A stretch of 64,000 bases of DNA from contig OY282368.1 of assembly GCA_958295725.1 (NCBI GenBank), positions 1,758,001-1,822,000 of the forward strand, in the 5' to 3' direction. This DNA is from an uncultured Alphaproteobacteria bacterium (lineage in GTDB: Bacteria; Pseudomonadota; Alphaproteobacteria; UBA2966). A program made the translations under genes and the position numbers. Shown here one piece after another: positions 39,073 through 50,196 of this stretch; within the stretch, counting starts at the first letter, position 1, and each line of letters starts with the position of its first letter. Under the pieces are notes generated by a model. It saw nothing but the letters and a program-made list of their open reading frames with translations. It did no database searches and was not told the DNA's origin.

Positions 39073-41157
39073 TCATGGATCTCCGCCGCCGGAGAGTTGT
39101 TTGAGGGCGCGGTTCGCCGCATCGGCCGCGGTTTCGTCGCCCGCCGCGCGAGCCAAGGCGAGCGCCGTCTCGAAATCCCGCCGCGCCTCGTCCTCGCGGC
39201 CCAGGGCCAAATTCGTTGCGGCTCGATTGTTGTAGGCCATGGCATAGTCCGGCTTCAGGGCATAGTCCGGCTTCAGCCGGATCGCCTCGTCGTAATCGGC
39301 GATGGCGTCCTCGTGCCGACCGAGGTCGTGCTTCGCGTTGCCCCGGTTGTAGTATGCTTCGGCATAGTCCGGTTTCCGCCGGATCGCCTCGTCGTAATCG
39401 GCGATGGCGTCCTCGTGCCGACCGAGGTCGTGCTTCGCGCTGCCCCGGTTGTTGTAGGCTTCGGCCAAGTCCGGTTTCAGCCGGATCGCTTCGTCGTAAT
39501 CGGCGATGGCGTCCTCATGCCGACTGAGGAGGGCCTTCGCGTTGCCCCGGTTGCTGTAGGCCGTGCCATCGTCCGGTTTCAGCCGGATCGCCTCGTCGTA
39601 ATCGGCGATGGCGTCCTCATGCCGACCGAGGTCATCCTTCGCGTTGCCCCGGTTATTGTAGGCTTCGGCCAAATCAGGTTTCAGCCGGACCGCCTCATCG
39701 TAATCGGCGATGGCGTCCTCGTGTCGGTTGAGATTACTCTTCGCGTTGCCCCGGTTGTTGCAGGCTTCGGCATAGTCCGGTTTCAGCCGGACCGCCTCGT
39801 CGTAATCGGCGATGGCGTCCTCGTGCCGACCGAGGTCGTGCTTCGCGCTGCCCCGGTTGTTGTAGGCTTCGGCCAAGTCCGGTTTCAGCCGGACCGCCTC
39901 GTCGTAGTCCGCGATGGCGTCCTCGTGCCGACCGAGGCGGGCCTTCGCGTTGCCCCGGTTGTTGTAGGCTTCGGCCAAGTCCGGTTTCAGCCGGACCGCC
40001 TCGTCGTAGTCCGCGATGGCGTCCTCGTGCCGACCGAGGCGGGCCTTCGCGTTGCCCCGGTTGTTGTATGCTTCGGCATAGTCCGGGTTCAGCCGGATCG
40101 CCTCGTCGTAGTCCGCGATGGCGTCCTCGTGCCGACCGAGGTCGTGCTTCGCAACACCCCGGTTGTTGTAGGCCTCGGGCAGGTCCGGCTTCAGCCGGAT
40201 CGCCTTGTCGTGGTCCGCAATGGCGTCCTCGTACCAACCGAGGTCGTGCTTCGCGTTGCCCCGGTTGTTGTAGACCTCGGGCAGGTTCGGGTTCAGCCGG
40301 ACCGCCTCGTCGTAGGCGGCGATTGCCGATGCCAGATCGTTGGGCTTGTCTTTCTGAAGGAGGTAGCCGACGGAGGACCACGCCCGGGCTCCGAGCTCGT
40401 TGTCGATTCCGTCCACGAAGTTGGCGATGGCGCGCCACTTCTCGATGGCCTCTTCGATGTTTCCCCGTCGTTGCAGCAGGATGGCGGCGGCGACCGATCG
40501 GTCGATCGGGGACGCCGAGGGATCCGCCTGGGCGCTTTGCGCGGCTTCATCGGCCTTGTCCGGTTCCGCCGCGGCGGTCTCGGCGGTCATCTCCTGCACC
40601 AGCGAGGTGGCCTCGTCGCGCTTTTCTTTAATCTCGTCGACCAGATTTCGGGCCTCTTCGGCATGTTCTCCGGCCCTATCGACATTCCCGCGCGCTTCGT
40701 CTTCGATCTCGCGGAACCGCTTGAAGCCGAGATAGCCGGCGACGACGGCGACGACGCCGAGCAGCGTCAGGAAGATGGCGACCGCCATGAGCCACCAGTC
40801 GAGGGTTCTGGCCCGGTCGTCCAGCAGTTCGCGCCGCAGGTCGTTGAAGCGCCGTTCGACTTCGACGGCAAGCGCATCGTCCAAGCCGGTCTCGCCCGGC
40901 GTCTCCGTCGCCCGCCGTTGCGCGAGCGCGTCGGCGGGCGGTTCGGCTTCGGGAGCGGCGGCCGGGGCGGTCTCGGTCGGCGGCGCCGGTTCGGCGGCAA
41001 GGAGCGGGAATCCCAAGGCCACGACCGCCGCGAAGGCCAGACCGGCGGCAACCGCCGCGCGCGGGCGTCGGGGAGAGAATTTCGCCGTACTTGAACCGCT
41101 GCCGCGCCGCTTGACCGGAGACCGACGGGGCCGGGCCTGGAAAAGAGAGGACTTCAC
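39073..41157 (-). CDS. membrane-anchored TPR-repeat protein in hsd locus
   Basis: 694-residue protein with a hydrophobic N-terminal segment (about 30-55), a second transmembrane helix (near 115-138), a Glu/Ala coiled region and twelve 34-residue TPR units to the C-terminus. Most units share the consensus [20 protein letters not shown], and the 102-bp DNA repeats are nearly identical. In unit 11 an extra copy of LKPDYA reflects an 18-bp duplication. The GTG start (41157) overlaps the stop of the DUF1828 gene (GTGA). TPRs mediate protein binding; the partner is unknown. Confidence 0.85.
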   Translation of the reverse strand: MKSSLFQARPRRSPVKRRGSGSSTAKFSPRRPRAAVAAGLAFAAVVALGFPLLAAEPAPPTETAPAAAPEAEPPADALAQRRATETPGETGLDDALAVEVERRFNDLRRELLDDRARTLDWWLMAVAIFLTLLGVVAVVAGYLGFKRFREIEDEARGNVDRAGEHAEEARNLVDEIKEKRDEATSLVQEMTAETAAAEPDKADEAAQSAQADPSASPIDRSVAAAILLQRRGNIEEAIEKWRAIANFVDGIDNELGARAWSSVGYLLQKDKPNDLASAIAAYDEAVRLNPNLPEVYNNRGNAKHDLGWYEDAIADHDKAIRLKPDLPEAYNNRGVAKHDLGRHEDAIADYDEAIRLNPDYAEAYNNRGNAKARLGRHEDAIADYDEAVRLKPDLAEAYNNRGNAKARLGRHEDAIADYDEAVRLKPDLAEAYNNRGSAKHDLGRHEDAIADYDEAVRLKPDYAEACNNRGNAKSNLNRHEDAIADYDEAVRLKPDLAEAYNNRGNAKDDLGRHEDAIADYDEAIRLKPDDGTAYSNRGNAKALLSRHEDAIADYDEAIRLKPDLAEAYNNRGSAKHDLGRHEDAIADYDEAIRRKPDYAEAYYNRGNAKHDLGRHEDAIADYDEAIRLKPDYALKPDYAMAYNNRAATNLALGREDEARRDFETALALARAAGDETAADAANRALKQLSGGGDP

Positions 41158-41918
41158 GCGGCGAGCTCCTCCCGCGCATCGTCCCGTTCCGACCACGGAA
41201 TCGGGTGCATCTCGTAGCTTCGCATCGCATCCATCACGCTTTCCGGAATCCGTCGATCCGAATCGTTCACGATGGCGTAGGCGAAGGAACCTGGAGAGCG
41301 CGCGTCCCTGGTGTCGATCCAGGAAAAAGCCGCCGCCTGCGCGGTCTCGCGGTTCGGGCGGTTGACCGTGCGCACCATGCGTTCCGGCCTGACGTTCGAT
41401 TTCGGTATGACGAACTCGAACCGATGATCGTAGCCGCTCTTGCCGGTCAATTTCACGTTGGGCGTGTATCGGATACCGGAAAGATCGAGCCAGGCGACGA
41501 CGTCTTCGTAAAACAGGCTGGCGGTTACGGGAGGCGCCAAGTAGAACAGATCGTTCACGGCGAGCATCGCCTGTACGAGGTTGTGTTTCCGCAACGCGAA
41601 GTCGTATTCGGACGTTCGAACTTCCAGCGCTTTCTCGTTGGCCTGAACGCCAAAGCCGTCAAGCGTCGTCTTGAACAGAACATTTCGTTTAGCGCTGTCG
41701 ATCTTGCACCCGGACAGCTCCAGATCCTCGACCGTATATCCGCCGTCGGTCAGAACGAATCCGCCATTGGATCGCTTGGCGTAGATCTGAATATAGTCGT
41801 TATGACGATCCAGATACGGCGTGGTGATCTCTATCCAATCGCCGACCTGGCGAAGGTTCGTTCGATCCTTTAGCCAGACCCAATATCGGTCCAGAAGCGA
41901 TTGCACTTCCTCGATCAT
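41154..41918 (-). CDS. DUF1828 domain protein
   Basis: 254-residue protein. The N-terminal half (residues about 5-120, with [20 protein letters not shown] and [15 protein letters not shown]) matches DUF1828 as I remember it. The C-terminal half contains [15 protein letters not shown]. No enzyme motif is evident. Start and stop overlap the neighbouring genes by 4 bp on both sides. It pairs with the DUF6978-like gene upstream, a combination seen near defence or toxin-antitoxin genes, so an immunity-related role is inferred only from context. Confidence 0.65.
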   Translation of the reverse strand: MIEEVQSLLDRYWVWLKDRTNLRQVGDWIEITTPYLDRHNDYIQIYAKRSNGGFVLTDGGYTVEDLELSGCKIDSAKRNVLFKTTLDGFGVQANEKALEVRTSEYDFALRKHNLVQAMLAVNDLFYLAPPVTASLFYEDVVAWLDLSGIRYTPNVKLTGKSGYDHRFEFVIPKSNVRPERMVRTVNRPNRETAQAAAFSWIDTRDARSPGSFAYAIVNDSDRRIPESVMDAMRSYEMHPIPWSERDDAREELAA

Positions 41919-42364
41919 GAGAACAAATCCCTCCGGATATCGGGCGGTTTGGCGATATTGCAGAACCGCATGAAGTCTTCGAGCGTTTTCCACGGGTCGT
42001 TCAAATTTTCAAATCGGTCTTCCAGAACCGGGAACGCCCACTTGTCGCCGAATCCCTCGCGATAAAGATGTAGATGAGGCGATCCGATTTCCTCGCCGTC
42101 CGGATTCCGATGCGGCGCGCCGCCGAAGTCGAGTCGCGCCAGAATTGCGACCTGTCGACATCGAGTCTGGTAAGTACCCTTGGTGAGTACGATCCGAGCG
42201 CGGTGCACGTCGAGCAGAAACCGTTCGCGCCTGTCCGCCGAGGTCAGCGGGATCGTCACCGATCCTCCAAGTCCCGGATAGTTCCATTGGGCTGCATCGA
42301 TTCGATGTTTCTCAAGCGCGAGGAGATCGTCCGCTTCGACCTGTGTAAGATCGGCATTCGTCAT
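41915..42364 (-). CDS. DUF6978-like small protein
   Basis: 149-residue protein with [20 protein letters not shown] and [20 protein letters not shown], followed by [16 protein letters not shown] and a helical C-terminus ([11 protein letters not shown]). It resembles the DUF6978 family, which accompanies DUF1828; I am moderately sure of that label. The His-rich HLHLY segment might bind metal. Its ATG overlaps the HsdS fusion stop. Confidence 0.55.
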   Translation of the reverse strand: MTNADLTQVEADDLLALEKHRIDAAQWNYPGLGGSVTIPLTSADRRERFLLDVHRARIVLTKGTYQTRCRQVAILARLDFGGAPHRNPDGEEIGSPHLHLYREGFGDKWAFPVLEDRFENLNDPWKTLEDFMRFCNIAKPPDIRRDLFS

Positions 42365-43959
42365 CCGGCCCCCTTTACGCGCAACTGTCCGGAAACGAGA
42401 TATGGAAGCAGCGCGTCGCGCAGGGCGGAGAGGGTCCGTGCTTCGACAACCGCCTCGCTGGATCGCGCGATGAGCGGTCGGGTCAGCTGCCCGAACGCCG
42501 CGCCGACCGTGTCCGGCGGCGACGGCAACACGAACTGCGCGAGCGCTTTCGCGGGCACTCTTTGACGGCCGCTCGTGCCGGTCATGTTCTGTATCGCGAA
42601 CTCTCGAAAGCGACCGCTACGCGCGAGGCAGTACGCGAACTCACATGGCAGTGGGGGTTTCGGGCGCAAGACGATGTACTCGGTCGATCCCCAGCCTGTA
42701 CTGCCATTCGGTAGAAAATCAACGTAAGCCGTCTTACCGTTTTCCAGGCACGGCGTAATACGAGCAAGAAGTGTGTCTCCATTGACGAACCGCATGCCAG
42801 AACTGAACGGTCGATCAATCCACTTGTCGGGTACATGGCCCTTGGTCGGCATATTAGCCATGTCGAGATAAGGAGAAATCTGCCCTTTCCGAAGCGTCCG
42901 CTTAGGGTTGAGATCGATCAGATCATTTACGGAAGCTGCGTCCCACCCCTCCGGGATCCCGCCGATCTCGGAGTCCGTCAGCCGGTCGGGGAAGAGGGAC
43001 CAGAGGGGTTCTGGGAGGTAGGGCGCGCGGCCGGCCAGTTTGGCGCGGGTGGGACCGAAGTCGACGAACCAGTCCTTGAAGATCGCCTGGGCCATCGTCT
43101 CCAGCGTCTCGTTCATGCGCCGGTTCAGCTCGATCCTGTCGTCCAGCGTCCCGAGGACATGGGCGATGGCGCGTTGTTCGGGGAGAGATGGAAGCTCTAT
43201 CTCCAGTCCTTCGATGTCCGAGGGCCTGATGGATGGATAAGCCGTCGTGCTGTGTTCGGCGATGGTATGGAGCAACTCTACGATGTGATCCTGCGCCAGA
43301 AACCAATAGATGAAGTCCGTGCAGGCAACGCCTTCCTTTCCGGCGATAATGGAAAACCCGGTGGATGCCAGAAAATTTTCCGGGATGTCCCTCAGCAGCC
43401 CGAAGTGTCTCTGATTTGGGCGGACGGTGGAATAGACGATTTCACCCGGCCGGGCCTTTCGCCGGGCGCGGCTCGGTATCTTGTCTCTACCGACGACCAG
43501 ATGTTGAATTTCGGCAATCCGGTTTTCCGTGATGTTGCCGGTATCCAGATAATTGACGAACGGCCATTCCTCTTTCAGGGAATAGGCGGAATCGTTGATC
43601 TCGATACAATCGCCGAGGCGTGCCATCGGCCAGTCTCTGCCTTTACCCCATCCTTGTTTCTCCACCAACACCACACGTTCCGCTTCGATACGCTCGCGGA
43701 AGTTCTCCGGAATCTCGTCCCAGACGAACAGGTCCACCGGGAACGGCAGATCGCCTTCCTCGAACGCCTCCCGCAGGTCGCCGACCCAGCGGTCTTGCTC
43801 GGGCGTGGCGAACACCACCAGATCCAGATCGGACGTCGGACGCGACTTTCGCCTGACGCGAGAGCCGTAGGCCCAGGCGGTCGTTCCCGGCAGATACCGT
43901 TCGAGCAACGACAGGATCGCCTCCTGTTGTTCGGCCGTAATGTCGATGGCGGGCGTCAT
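42361..43959 (-). CDS. hsdS: HsdS specificity subunit with N-terminal nucleotidyltransferase domain
   Basis: 532-residue fusion. Residues 1-100 are a MNT/Pol-beta-type minimal nucleotidyltransferase: AYGSRVRRKSRPTSDLDLVV gives Gly32-Ser33 and Asp44/Asp46, with a third Asp at 76 (VDLFVW). From about 109 a type I specificity subunit follows, with two target-recognition domains each ended by a conserved helix (LPSLPEQRAIAHVLGTLDDR near 250 and LSALRDALLPYLVSGQL at the end). HsdS sets the DNA target of HsdM/R. Fused nucleotidyltransferases are uncommon. The ATG at 43959 overlaps the upstream stop; an ATG 6 bases earlier is possible. Confidence 0.85.
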   Translation of the reverse strand: MTPAIDITAEQQEAILSLLERYLPGTTAWAYGSRVRRKSRPTSDLDLVVFATPEQDRWVGDLREAFEEGDLPFPVDLFVWDEIPENFRERIEAERVVLVEKQGWGKGRDWPMARLGDCIEINDSAYSLKEEWPFVNYLDTGNITENRIAEIQHLVVGRDKIPSRARRKARPGEIVYSTVRPNQRHFGLLRDIPENFLASTGFSIIAGKEGVACTDFIYWFLAQDHIVELLHTIAEHSTTAYPSIRPSDIEGLEIELPSLPEQRAIAHVLGTLDDRIELNRRMNETLETMAQAIFKDWFVDFGPTRAKLAGRAPYLPEPLWSLFPDRLTDSEIGGIPEGWDAASVNDLIDLNPKRTLRKGQISPYLDMANMPTKGHVPDKWIDRPFSSGMRFVNGDTLLARITPCLENGKTAYVDFLPNGSTGWGSTEYIVLRPKPPLPCEFAYCLARSGRFREFAIQNMTGTSGRQRVPAKALAQFVLPSPPDTVGAAFGQLTRPLIARSSEAVVEARTLSALRDALLPYLVSGQLRVKGAG

Positions 43960-44171
43960 TCCCATGCCTCGCCGCTCATGGTCTGGTAAAGGCCAATGGC
44001 GTCTTGGATGAAGTCGGCCATGACATCGAGGCAAGCCCTGGCGGTCTCGGCGCCGTCGGGAAGACCGCCCGTCAGCGACAGGTCGTCGCAGCTCTCCTCG
44101 TAGCCGTCGACGATCACGCGAAGGCCGTCCGGGTAGCCTTCCAGGACACGGACCGATTCCCCGGCGGTCAT
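43956..44171 (-). CDS. 71-residue hypothetical protein in hsd locus
   Basis: Small acidic protein of unrecognised family ([20 protein letters not shown], then a C-terminal helix with [18 protein letters not shown]). Its ATG overlaps the stop of the AlbA/Schlafen gene and its stop overlaps the start of the HsdS fusion, so translation is tightly linked. Size, position next to a MNT-type nucleotidyltransferase and a helical C-terminus make a HEPN-like or antitoxin-like partner conceivable, but no HEPN R-x4-6-H motif is visible. Confidence 0.6.
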   Translation of the reverse strand: MTAGESVRVLEGYPDGLRVIVDGYEESCDDLSLTGGLPDGAETARACLDVMADFIQDAIGLYQTMSGEAWE

Positions 44172-45918
44172 TTCTCCTCTCCTTCGGAGTACGGGCGGTG
44201 TTCCACCAGCGCCGACCGGCCCTCGATGGCCACGATGCGCGCCCACAACTCGTTTCCGTCGGCGTCGGTCAGGCGCAGATCTTCGCCGAGCACGAAGTGG
44301 ACGGGTTGGGGCCGGCCCTGGTCGATGGCGATATTGGAGGCGTAGAGACAGGTCCGGTTCAGAGTGTCGAGAATGGGATTCAGCCTGCCCCGAAGACCGG
44401 GAAGACAACCGGTCTCTTCAGGGAAGATGACGGCCCCGCCTCCCGGCAGATCGCGCAACTCGATCGCGAGCCCGCCCCGGCTTGGCATCCACTCCCGCTC
44501 CACATGCGCCGCGCGCCCGGGAGCGGCGGCGAACACCGTCATCGGGAGGGCGGTCGTGTACAGATCGACGGCCGCCTCGCCGTTTTCGTCCGTCGTCGCG
44601 CGTTTCCAGGTCTTGTTCGGGAACAGGACCAGCAAATCGGCGCCGGGCGCCGGGCGGCCGTCGGACCACACGGCAACGACGGCGCGCGCGGGGCTCGGTT
44701 CCAGCGGCGCGGCGGGGATGACGAGAAGAACCTCCGAGTCGTCGATCACGCGGTATTCGGGCGGTTTGCCGCAGAGCGCCCGGGTTTCATCCAGAATGAT
44801 CCGGACGCCGTCGCCTCGGATCTCCATGAAATACCGCCTGTCCTCGGAGCCGTGAACGCCGCCCACCGACATTCGTCCGAGCACGGACGCCAACGTTTGA
44901 TTACGGGTGGCCTGCCGCTCCTCCATGCCGTCTACCGTCAGGTTGTTCGGAAGCGCGCCCGGGGACTGGACCTCCAGACGATCCTCGAACATGGAGAGGC
45001 GAATCCGGCTGCCCTTCATCGAATAATCGCGATGCGCCACGGCGTTGACCACCGCCTCGAACAGCGCCTTGTCGCTGTATTGCGGCATGTCCACGCGCGC
45101 CGGTTCCTTTCGCGCCGCGACCCGCATGTTGCGGACCGCGAAGGCCACCGCATCGGCGATCTGCCGGTCCAGTGGGCCGGCAATCTCCTGCGCGTCGATC
45201 TGGTCGGAGGCGCGATCCCTTCCCCTGTACCGGGTTGCCGTGATGCTCGCGTTGGGCAACCGGGATTCGGGATTCCGGGCGCACAACAACACGCCGGCCA
45301 CCGTCGCGCGCACGACGCCGGCTTCGTCGAACGCCAGAAGCGCGAGCTTCTCGAGCGCCGTCTCGGGATTCGCCGCGCCCTCGGCGCTCAACAGCGGTTT
45401 CCAGAGCGCTTCGTCCAGGGTTCCGAACCCCGTATCCGGCACGGTCTGCTCGTCGAACCAACGGTAGCGGGCCTGCCCACGCCGCTGTGCCAAGCGCAAC
45501 CGCTCGTCGTCCTTCATCGGACGCTTCGATCCGCCCACCCGGACGTAGCTTCCTCCCGGGCTGTCATGCTGCGAATCGCTTCTGGGGACTTCGAGAAGCA
45601 GGATTCGCTCGCCGCCGGGGAGCTCCTCGTGCTGGCTACGGATGCGCACGGGTGGGTTGATGGAGGCGGTGCATACCTCGACCAGGAAGGAATCCAATGC
45701 GACGAGCTGTTCGCGGGACATGCCTTGCGGCGTTCCGTCGTCGGCGACGCCGCAGAGCACGACTCCGCCGTCCGCATTGGCGAACGCCCCGATCTCGTCC
45801 GCCCAATCGTCCCGTTTCGGGCCGCTCGGCCGGTCTCCGCGGAATTCGACCCGCTTGAACTCCCAATCGCTGTCTTCACCCAATCGCAGCCGGCGCACGA
45901 TGTCCGCGACAGTGTAGC

Positions 45919-45922
<4 letters not shown>
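44168..45922 (-). CDS. AlbA_2/Schlafen-domain ATP-binding protein
   Basis: 584-residue protein. Residues about 15-130 form an AlbA_2 (Schlafen-like) domain with [27 protein letters not shown] and [14 protein letters not shown]. Residues about 280-390 match the RecG-like C-terminal ATPase (HATPase_c_4) with [16 protein letters not shown] and [13 protein letters not shown]. The last 180 residues are a beta-rich extension not seen in short homologues. Such proteins act as regulators or in phage defence. It lies between hsdM and hsdS, overlapping hsdM by 4 bp. Confidence 0.85.
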
Positions 45923-47523
<1,601 letters not shown>

Positions 47524-47630
47524 GTCCCTTGCCTTTCGACCGAACGCTGCGCCGGCGGCGCGAGCCGGAGGCCGCACGGAACGTCCAGGAACATATTATC
47601 AGGTAGTTTGTGCTTCGATACGGTCTCCAT

Positions 47631-47700
47631 CACCCCGCAACGCTGGCGATGCGGTTTGCGGCGGCCTTGAGGGGGTCGTCGGCGAGGTGGGCAGCGGGCG
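47631..47700 (-). pseudogene. possible tyrosine-recombinase C-terminal tail
   Basis: AHLADDPLKAAANRIASVAG followed by a stop resembles the tail of alphaproteobacterial phage-type integrases (YAHL-DDPL-AA-RI pattern). No upstream catalytic part is present. The rest of 47524-47788 holds no gene. Confidence 0.3.
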
Positions 47701-47788
47701 GTGTCCTGGACTTGGGTGTGGAGCCACCCCACGCGCGCCGCCACACTCTCTCTTCCGAAGATATGGGGCTCCGCCCCGAGGGGCGTCC

Positions 47789-48226
47789 CTACGCGGCCCG
47801 TGTCGCCACCACCAGCCGCTGTCCGAGGACGTGAAGCGCCGCCTCGACCTGGCCGATATGCGACCGGTGATCGAGGTCGAGCAGACGCCGCACGGTTCCT
47901 TCCACGGTCCCCAATTGCTTCGCCAACGCCGCGTTGCCGAGCCCGCGCTCGCGCATCGCGCGGTAGAGGGCGATCTTGGCGGCGACCAGCGCGGGCAGCG
48001 CGACGAGCGGACGTCCCCTCCCCGGTGACGGCCGCGGAATGTCGCGCCGGCCCTCGATGTATCCGCCGAGAGCGGCGATGAGACAGTCCCGGGCTTCCGC
48101 CAGCGCCTCTCGCTTCGTGGAGCCTTCCGTCAGCGCCTCCGGGATATCGGGAAACGACACCAGCACGGAGTTCCCACCCTCCGTCTCCAGCTTGACGGGA
48201 TACGCCAACGGCATCGATCGCGTCAT
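47789..48226 (-). CDS. hicB: HicB antitoxin
   Basis: 145-residue antitoxin with the RNase-H-like HicB fold (YPVKLETEGGNSVLVSFPDI, then ALTEGSTKREALAEA) and a C-terminal helix-turn-helix (GLGNAALAKQLGTVEGTVRR). Its ATG overlaps the hicA stop. It should neutralise HicA and repress the operon. Confidence 0.92.
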   Translation of the reverse strand: MTRSMPLAYPVKLETEGGNSVLVSFPDIPEALTEGSTKREALAEARDCLIAALGGYIEGRRDIPRPSPGRGRPLVALPALVAAKIALYRAMRERGLGNAALAKQLGTVEGTVRRLLDLDHRSHIGQVEAALHVLGQRLVVATRAA

Positions 48227-48459
48227 CCTGTCTTTCCTCCATCTCCCCGGATGTCCTCCCGGGACAACCCGAGCTGCCGGATCATGGCCGCGAGGAGACC
48301 TTGGCCGATTTCCTGGCGGCGGTCCTTGACCGTGGTGAAACGATCCCCGTAATGCGGACGGCCGTGGCTTCCCTTGCCCTTTCGGGATTCGAGGCGCACC
48401 ACGATGCCCCGCTCCCGGCCGAGCCTTCGGATTCGCCTGACGAACTCGTCACCGGTCAT
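48223..48459 (-). CDS. hicA: HicA mRNA interferase toxin
   Basis: 78-residue dsRBD-like toxin with the catalytic His in GKGSHG (about 28-33), followed by YGDRFTTVKDRRQEIGQGLL and a C-terminal MIRQLGLSREDI. HicA cleaves mRNA when HicB is lost. A palindrome directly upstream is the probable HicB operator. Confidence 0.9.
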   Translation of the reverse strand: MTGDEFVRRIRRLGRERGIVVRLESRKGKGSHGRPHYGDRFTTVKDRRQEIGQGLLAAMIRQLGLSREDIRGDGGKTG

Positions 48460-48466
48460 GGAATAT

Positions 48467-48482
48467 CGTACACATATGTACG
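48467..48482. promoter_or_regulatory. hicAB operator palindrome
   Basis: CGTACA-CATA-TGTACG lies 8 bp upstream of the hicA start codon, the usual place for autoregulation by the antitoxin. Confidence 0.6.
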
Positions 48483-48516
48483 GATAAAGCGTCGGCCGAC
48501 GCCCCTTGTCAAGACG

Positions 48517-48709
48517 CTATCCGCTGATTTCCGCGATACGGCTCGCGATGCGGTTGGCGGCGGCCAGGAGCGCGTCGGCCCGCGCGGACGACCGCCACTT
48601 CCTGGCCCGGCGCGACGTTATAGCGGGGTCGGAGGTTCAGCGGCGTTCCGGAGAGATCGAGGAGCAGGTCGGCCCGGTCCCAAGGAAAGGTCTGCGTGAA
48701 GCGGCCGCA
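48517..48709 (-). pseudogene. SRAP (YedK/HMCES-like) fragment joined to integrase-tail-like end
   Basis: About 43 codons read CGRFTQTFPWDRADLLLDLS, then LRPRYNVAPGQEVAVVR. This is the N-terminus of SRAP abasic-site shield proteins, but the residue before the catalytic Cys is Ala instead of the initiator Met, so Cys2 could not be exposed. A shifted frame then ends ALLAAANRIASRIAEISG. Nothing else is seen in 48483-48792. Confidence 0.5.
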
Positions 48710-48792
48710 CGCGACCGAACCCGTATCCTCGGCCGGTCATCCTCGAACGACGTTCGCGACGTAACGGATGCCGGATTACCCCGCCACCGCCG

Positions 48793-49065
48793 TCATGTTC
48801 GATTTATCGCGGTTTCCGCGTGGCGAAGCCGGTCCACGATCCATTCGAATGTCGGCGCGTCGCCGAGGATCATGTCGCGCATGGCCCGGTAATCGCGTTC
48901 GATCGCCGCGTGCAGTTCCGACCGCGGAACCAGCCGCACCGATCCGGGAACGGCTTCCTCGAACCGTTTCCAAGCCTGCGGGAAGGCGACGAGGTTGTGG
49001 TTCCGGACCGCCTCCAGCAGGCCTTGGTCCGACAGGGCGGAGTCGCCGATCCCGCCCGCCGTCAT
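48793..49065 (-). pseudogene. AbiEii-type toxin, C-terminal remnant
   Basis: 90-codon frame starting at an ATG that overlaps the DUF6088 stop (ATGA). From residue 14 it matches the C-terminal part of AbiEii nucleotidyltransferase toxins (HNLVAFPQAWKRFEEAVPGS, DYRAMRDMILGD, FEWIVDRLRHAETAIN). The N-terminal catalytic domain of about 200 residues is absent. It might persist as a short protein bound by the antitoxin, or be dead. Confidence 0.6.
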
Positions 49066-49685
49066 GCCGCGGCGGCCCGGTCGGATACGATGTCGCGCGC
49101 GAGCGGCAGCGCCCAACCGGGGAGGTCACGGCCGTTCAGGGACAGGTCTTGCTTCACCGCGTCGGGAAGGCGGCGCTTCAGGATCGAGACGACTCGCGCG
49201 TCCGCGGCGGCGTCGGGGCCGAGCCATCGCAGCGCCTGAGCCACCGGAGCGCCCGGCCGGCCGGCCCACCGCATGACGCGGGGTCCCGCGTGGCGGAACC
49301 GGATCGTCCGTCCGTCGATCTCGACCGTTCTCGAAGCGCCGTCCGTCGCGTAGCAGGCCTTGGCGGGCACCGCGTTGGTGAGGCCGAGACCATGCGCGGC
49401 GGCCGCGCCGTCGGGCATGACGCGGATGCCGTCCCGCCTCGCAAGGGCCGCGACGGCGGCATCGAGGTCGACCGGCGCGGGCCGTTTCAGCACGCCGCTC
49501 ATCCTCGGCAGGTCGTAAAGGCCGCGCCCGGCCCGGCGCAGCCGGCCCGCCTTGACGAGGCGCGAAAGCGCCTGGTCGATGGCCTGGCGGCTGCCGAGGT
49601 CGAGAAAATCCTTCGGCGTGCACACCCATCTTCCCCGGCCGTGCGCGCGCACCCTCTTCACGATCCCGTCGGCCACGCGGGTCAT
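49062..49685 (-). CDS. DUF6088 / AbiEi-type antitoxin, second copy
   Basis: 207-residue winged-helix protein, paralogous to the one at 32392: FLDLGSRQAIDQALSRLVKA, then GRLRRAGRGLYDLP near residues 28-60. The C-terminal domain contains HGLGLTNAVPAKACY and IRFRHAGPRVMRWAG. It should repress its operon and neutralise an AbiEii toxin, but the toxin downstream is only a C-terminal remnant. GGGGG precedes the ATG. Confidence 0.8.
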   Translation of the reverse strand: MTRVADGIVKRVRAHGRGRWVCTPKDFLDLGSRQAIDQALSRLVKAGRLRRAGRGLYDLPRMSGVLKRPAPVDLDAAVAALARRDGIRVMPDGAAAAHGLGLTNAVPAKACYATDGASRTVEIDGRTIRFRHAGPRVMRWAGRPGAPVAQALRWLGPDAAADARVVSILKRRLPDAVKQDLSLNGRDLPGWALPLARDIVSDRAAAA

Positions 49686-49709
49686 CGGACTACCCCCATA
49701 GATTTGGTG

Positions 49710-49720
49710 TTTGTCAGAAA
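49710..49720 (-). promoter_or_regulatory. TTTCTGACAAA motif before second DUF6088 gene
   Basis: Identical to the element at 32363-32373 and at a similar distance from the start codon; probably a family operator or promoter element. Confidence 0.4.
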
Positions 49721-49999
49721 ACATACAGGTTTTTACTGCCTCGACAACCGGCGTCTCCGAAAAACGCAAGGCCGGAACAAAGGCGGAGTGTATGGCCCGC
49801 TCTTCGGACCCGGTCGGCTCGCCGCGCCCGCCGACCGGTGGGGACACCCGGTCTCACGGCCCCGCCATGTCGATGCGTTCGCCCCAGGGTTGGCGGTTGC
49901 GCGCGCCGGGGGGCGGCTTTCCGCGGCCAGGCGCGACGGCTTTTCCGAGTTGGAGGATGCGGAGATCGAGGCGATGGAAGCGGCCGTCCGGGAAGCCAT

Positions 50000-50171
50000 T
50001 CCAGGTTGACGAGCCAGCGCCCGTCCGCGTCGGAGGCGACCTGTCGGGCGATCTGGGACTTGGCGCATCCGGGCGGCCCCCAGACGATGGCCGGCTGGCG
50101 CGCCTCGATCAGCAGCGCGAGCATGTCGGCGAGTTCGCCGGGGCGCGGCGAGTAGTCGGCGGAGGTGGTGT
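50000..50171 (-). pseudogene. MoxR-like AAA ATPase 5' fragment
   Basis: About 57 codons read PRPGELADMLALLIEARQPA, then IVWGPPGCAKSQIARQVA with a P-loop GPPGCAKS, as in MoxR ATPases. There is no start codon in frame (a TGA lies just upstream), and similarity ends after LVNLEWLPG. The rest of 49721-50196 shows no gene; a strong CCGGTCGGC hairpin lies near 49820-49842. Confidence 0.5.
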
Positions 50172-50196
50172 CGATGGCGCTCTGTCATTGATATCA

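Noticed and set aside
48768-50009. 413-codon frame on the plus strand through the DUF6088 region
   Set aside because: Mostly Arg/Gly/Pro-rich; only the last 50 residues look protein-like and they oppose the MoxR fragment.
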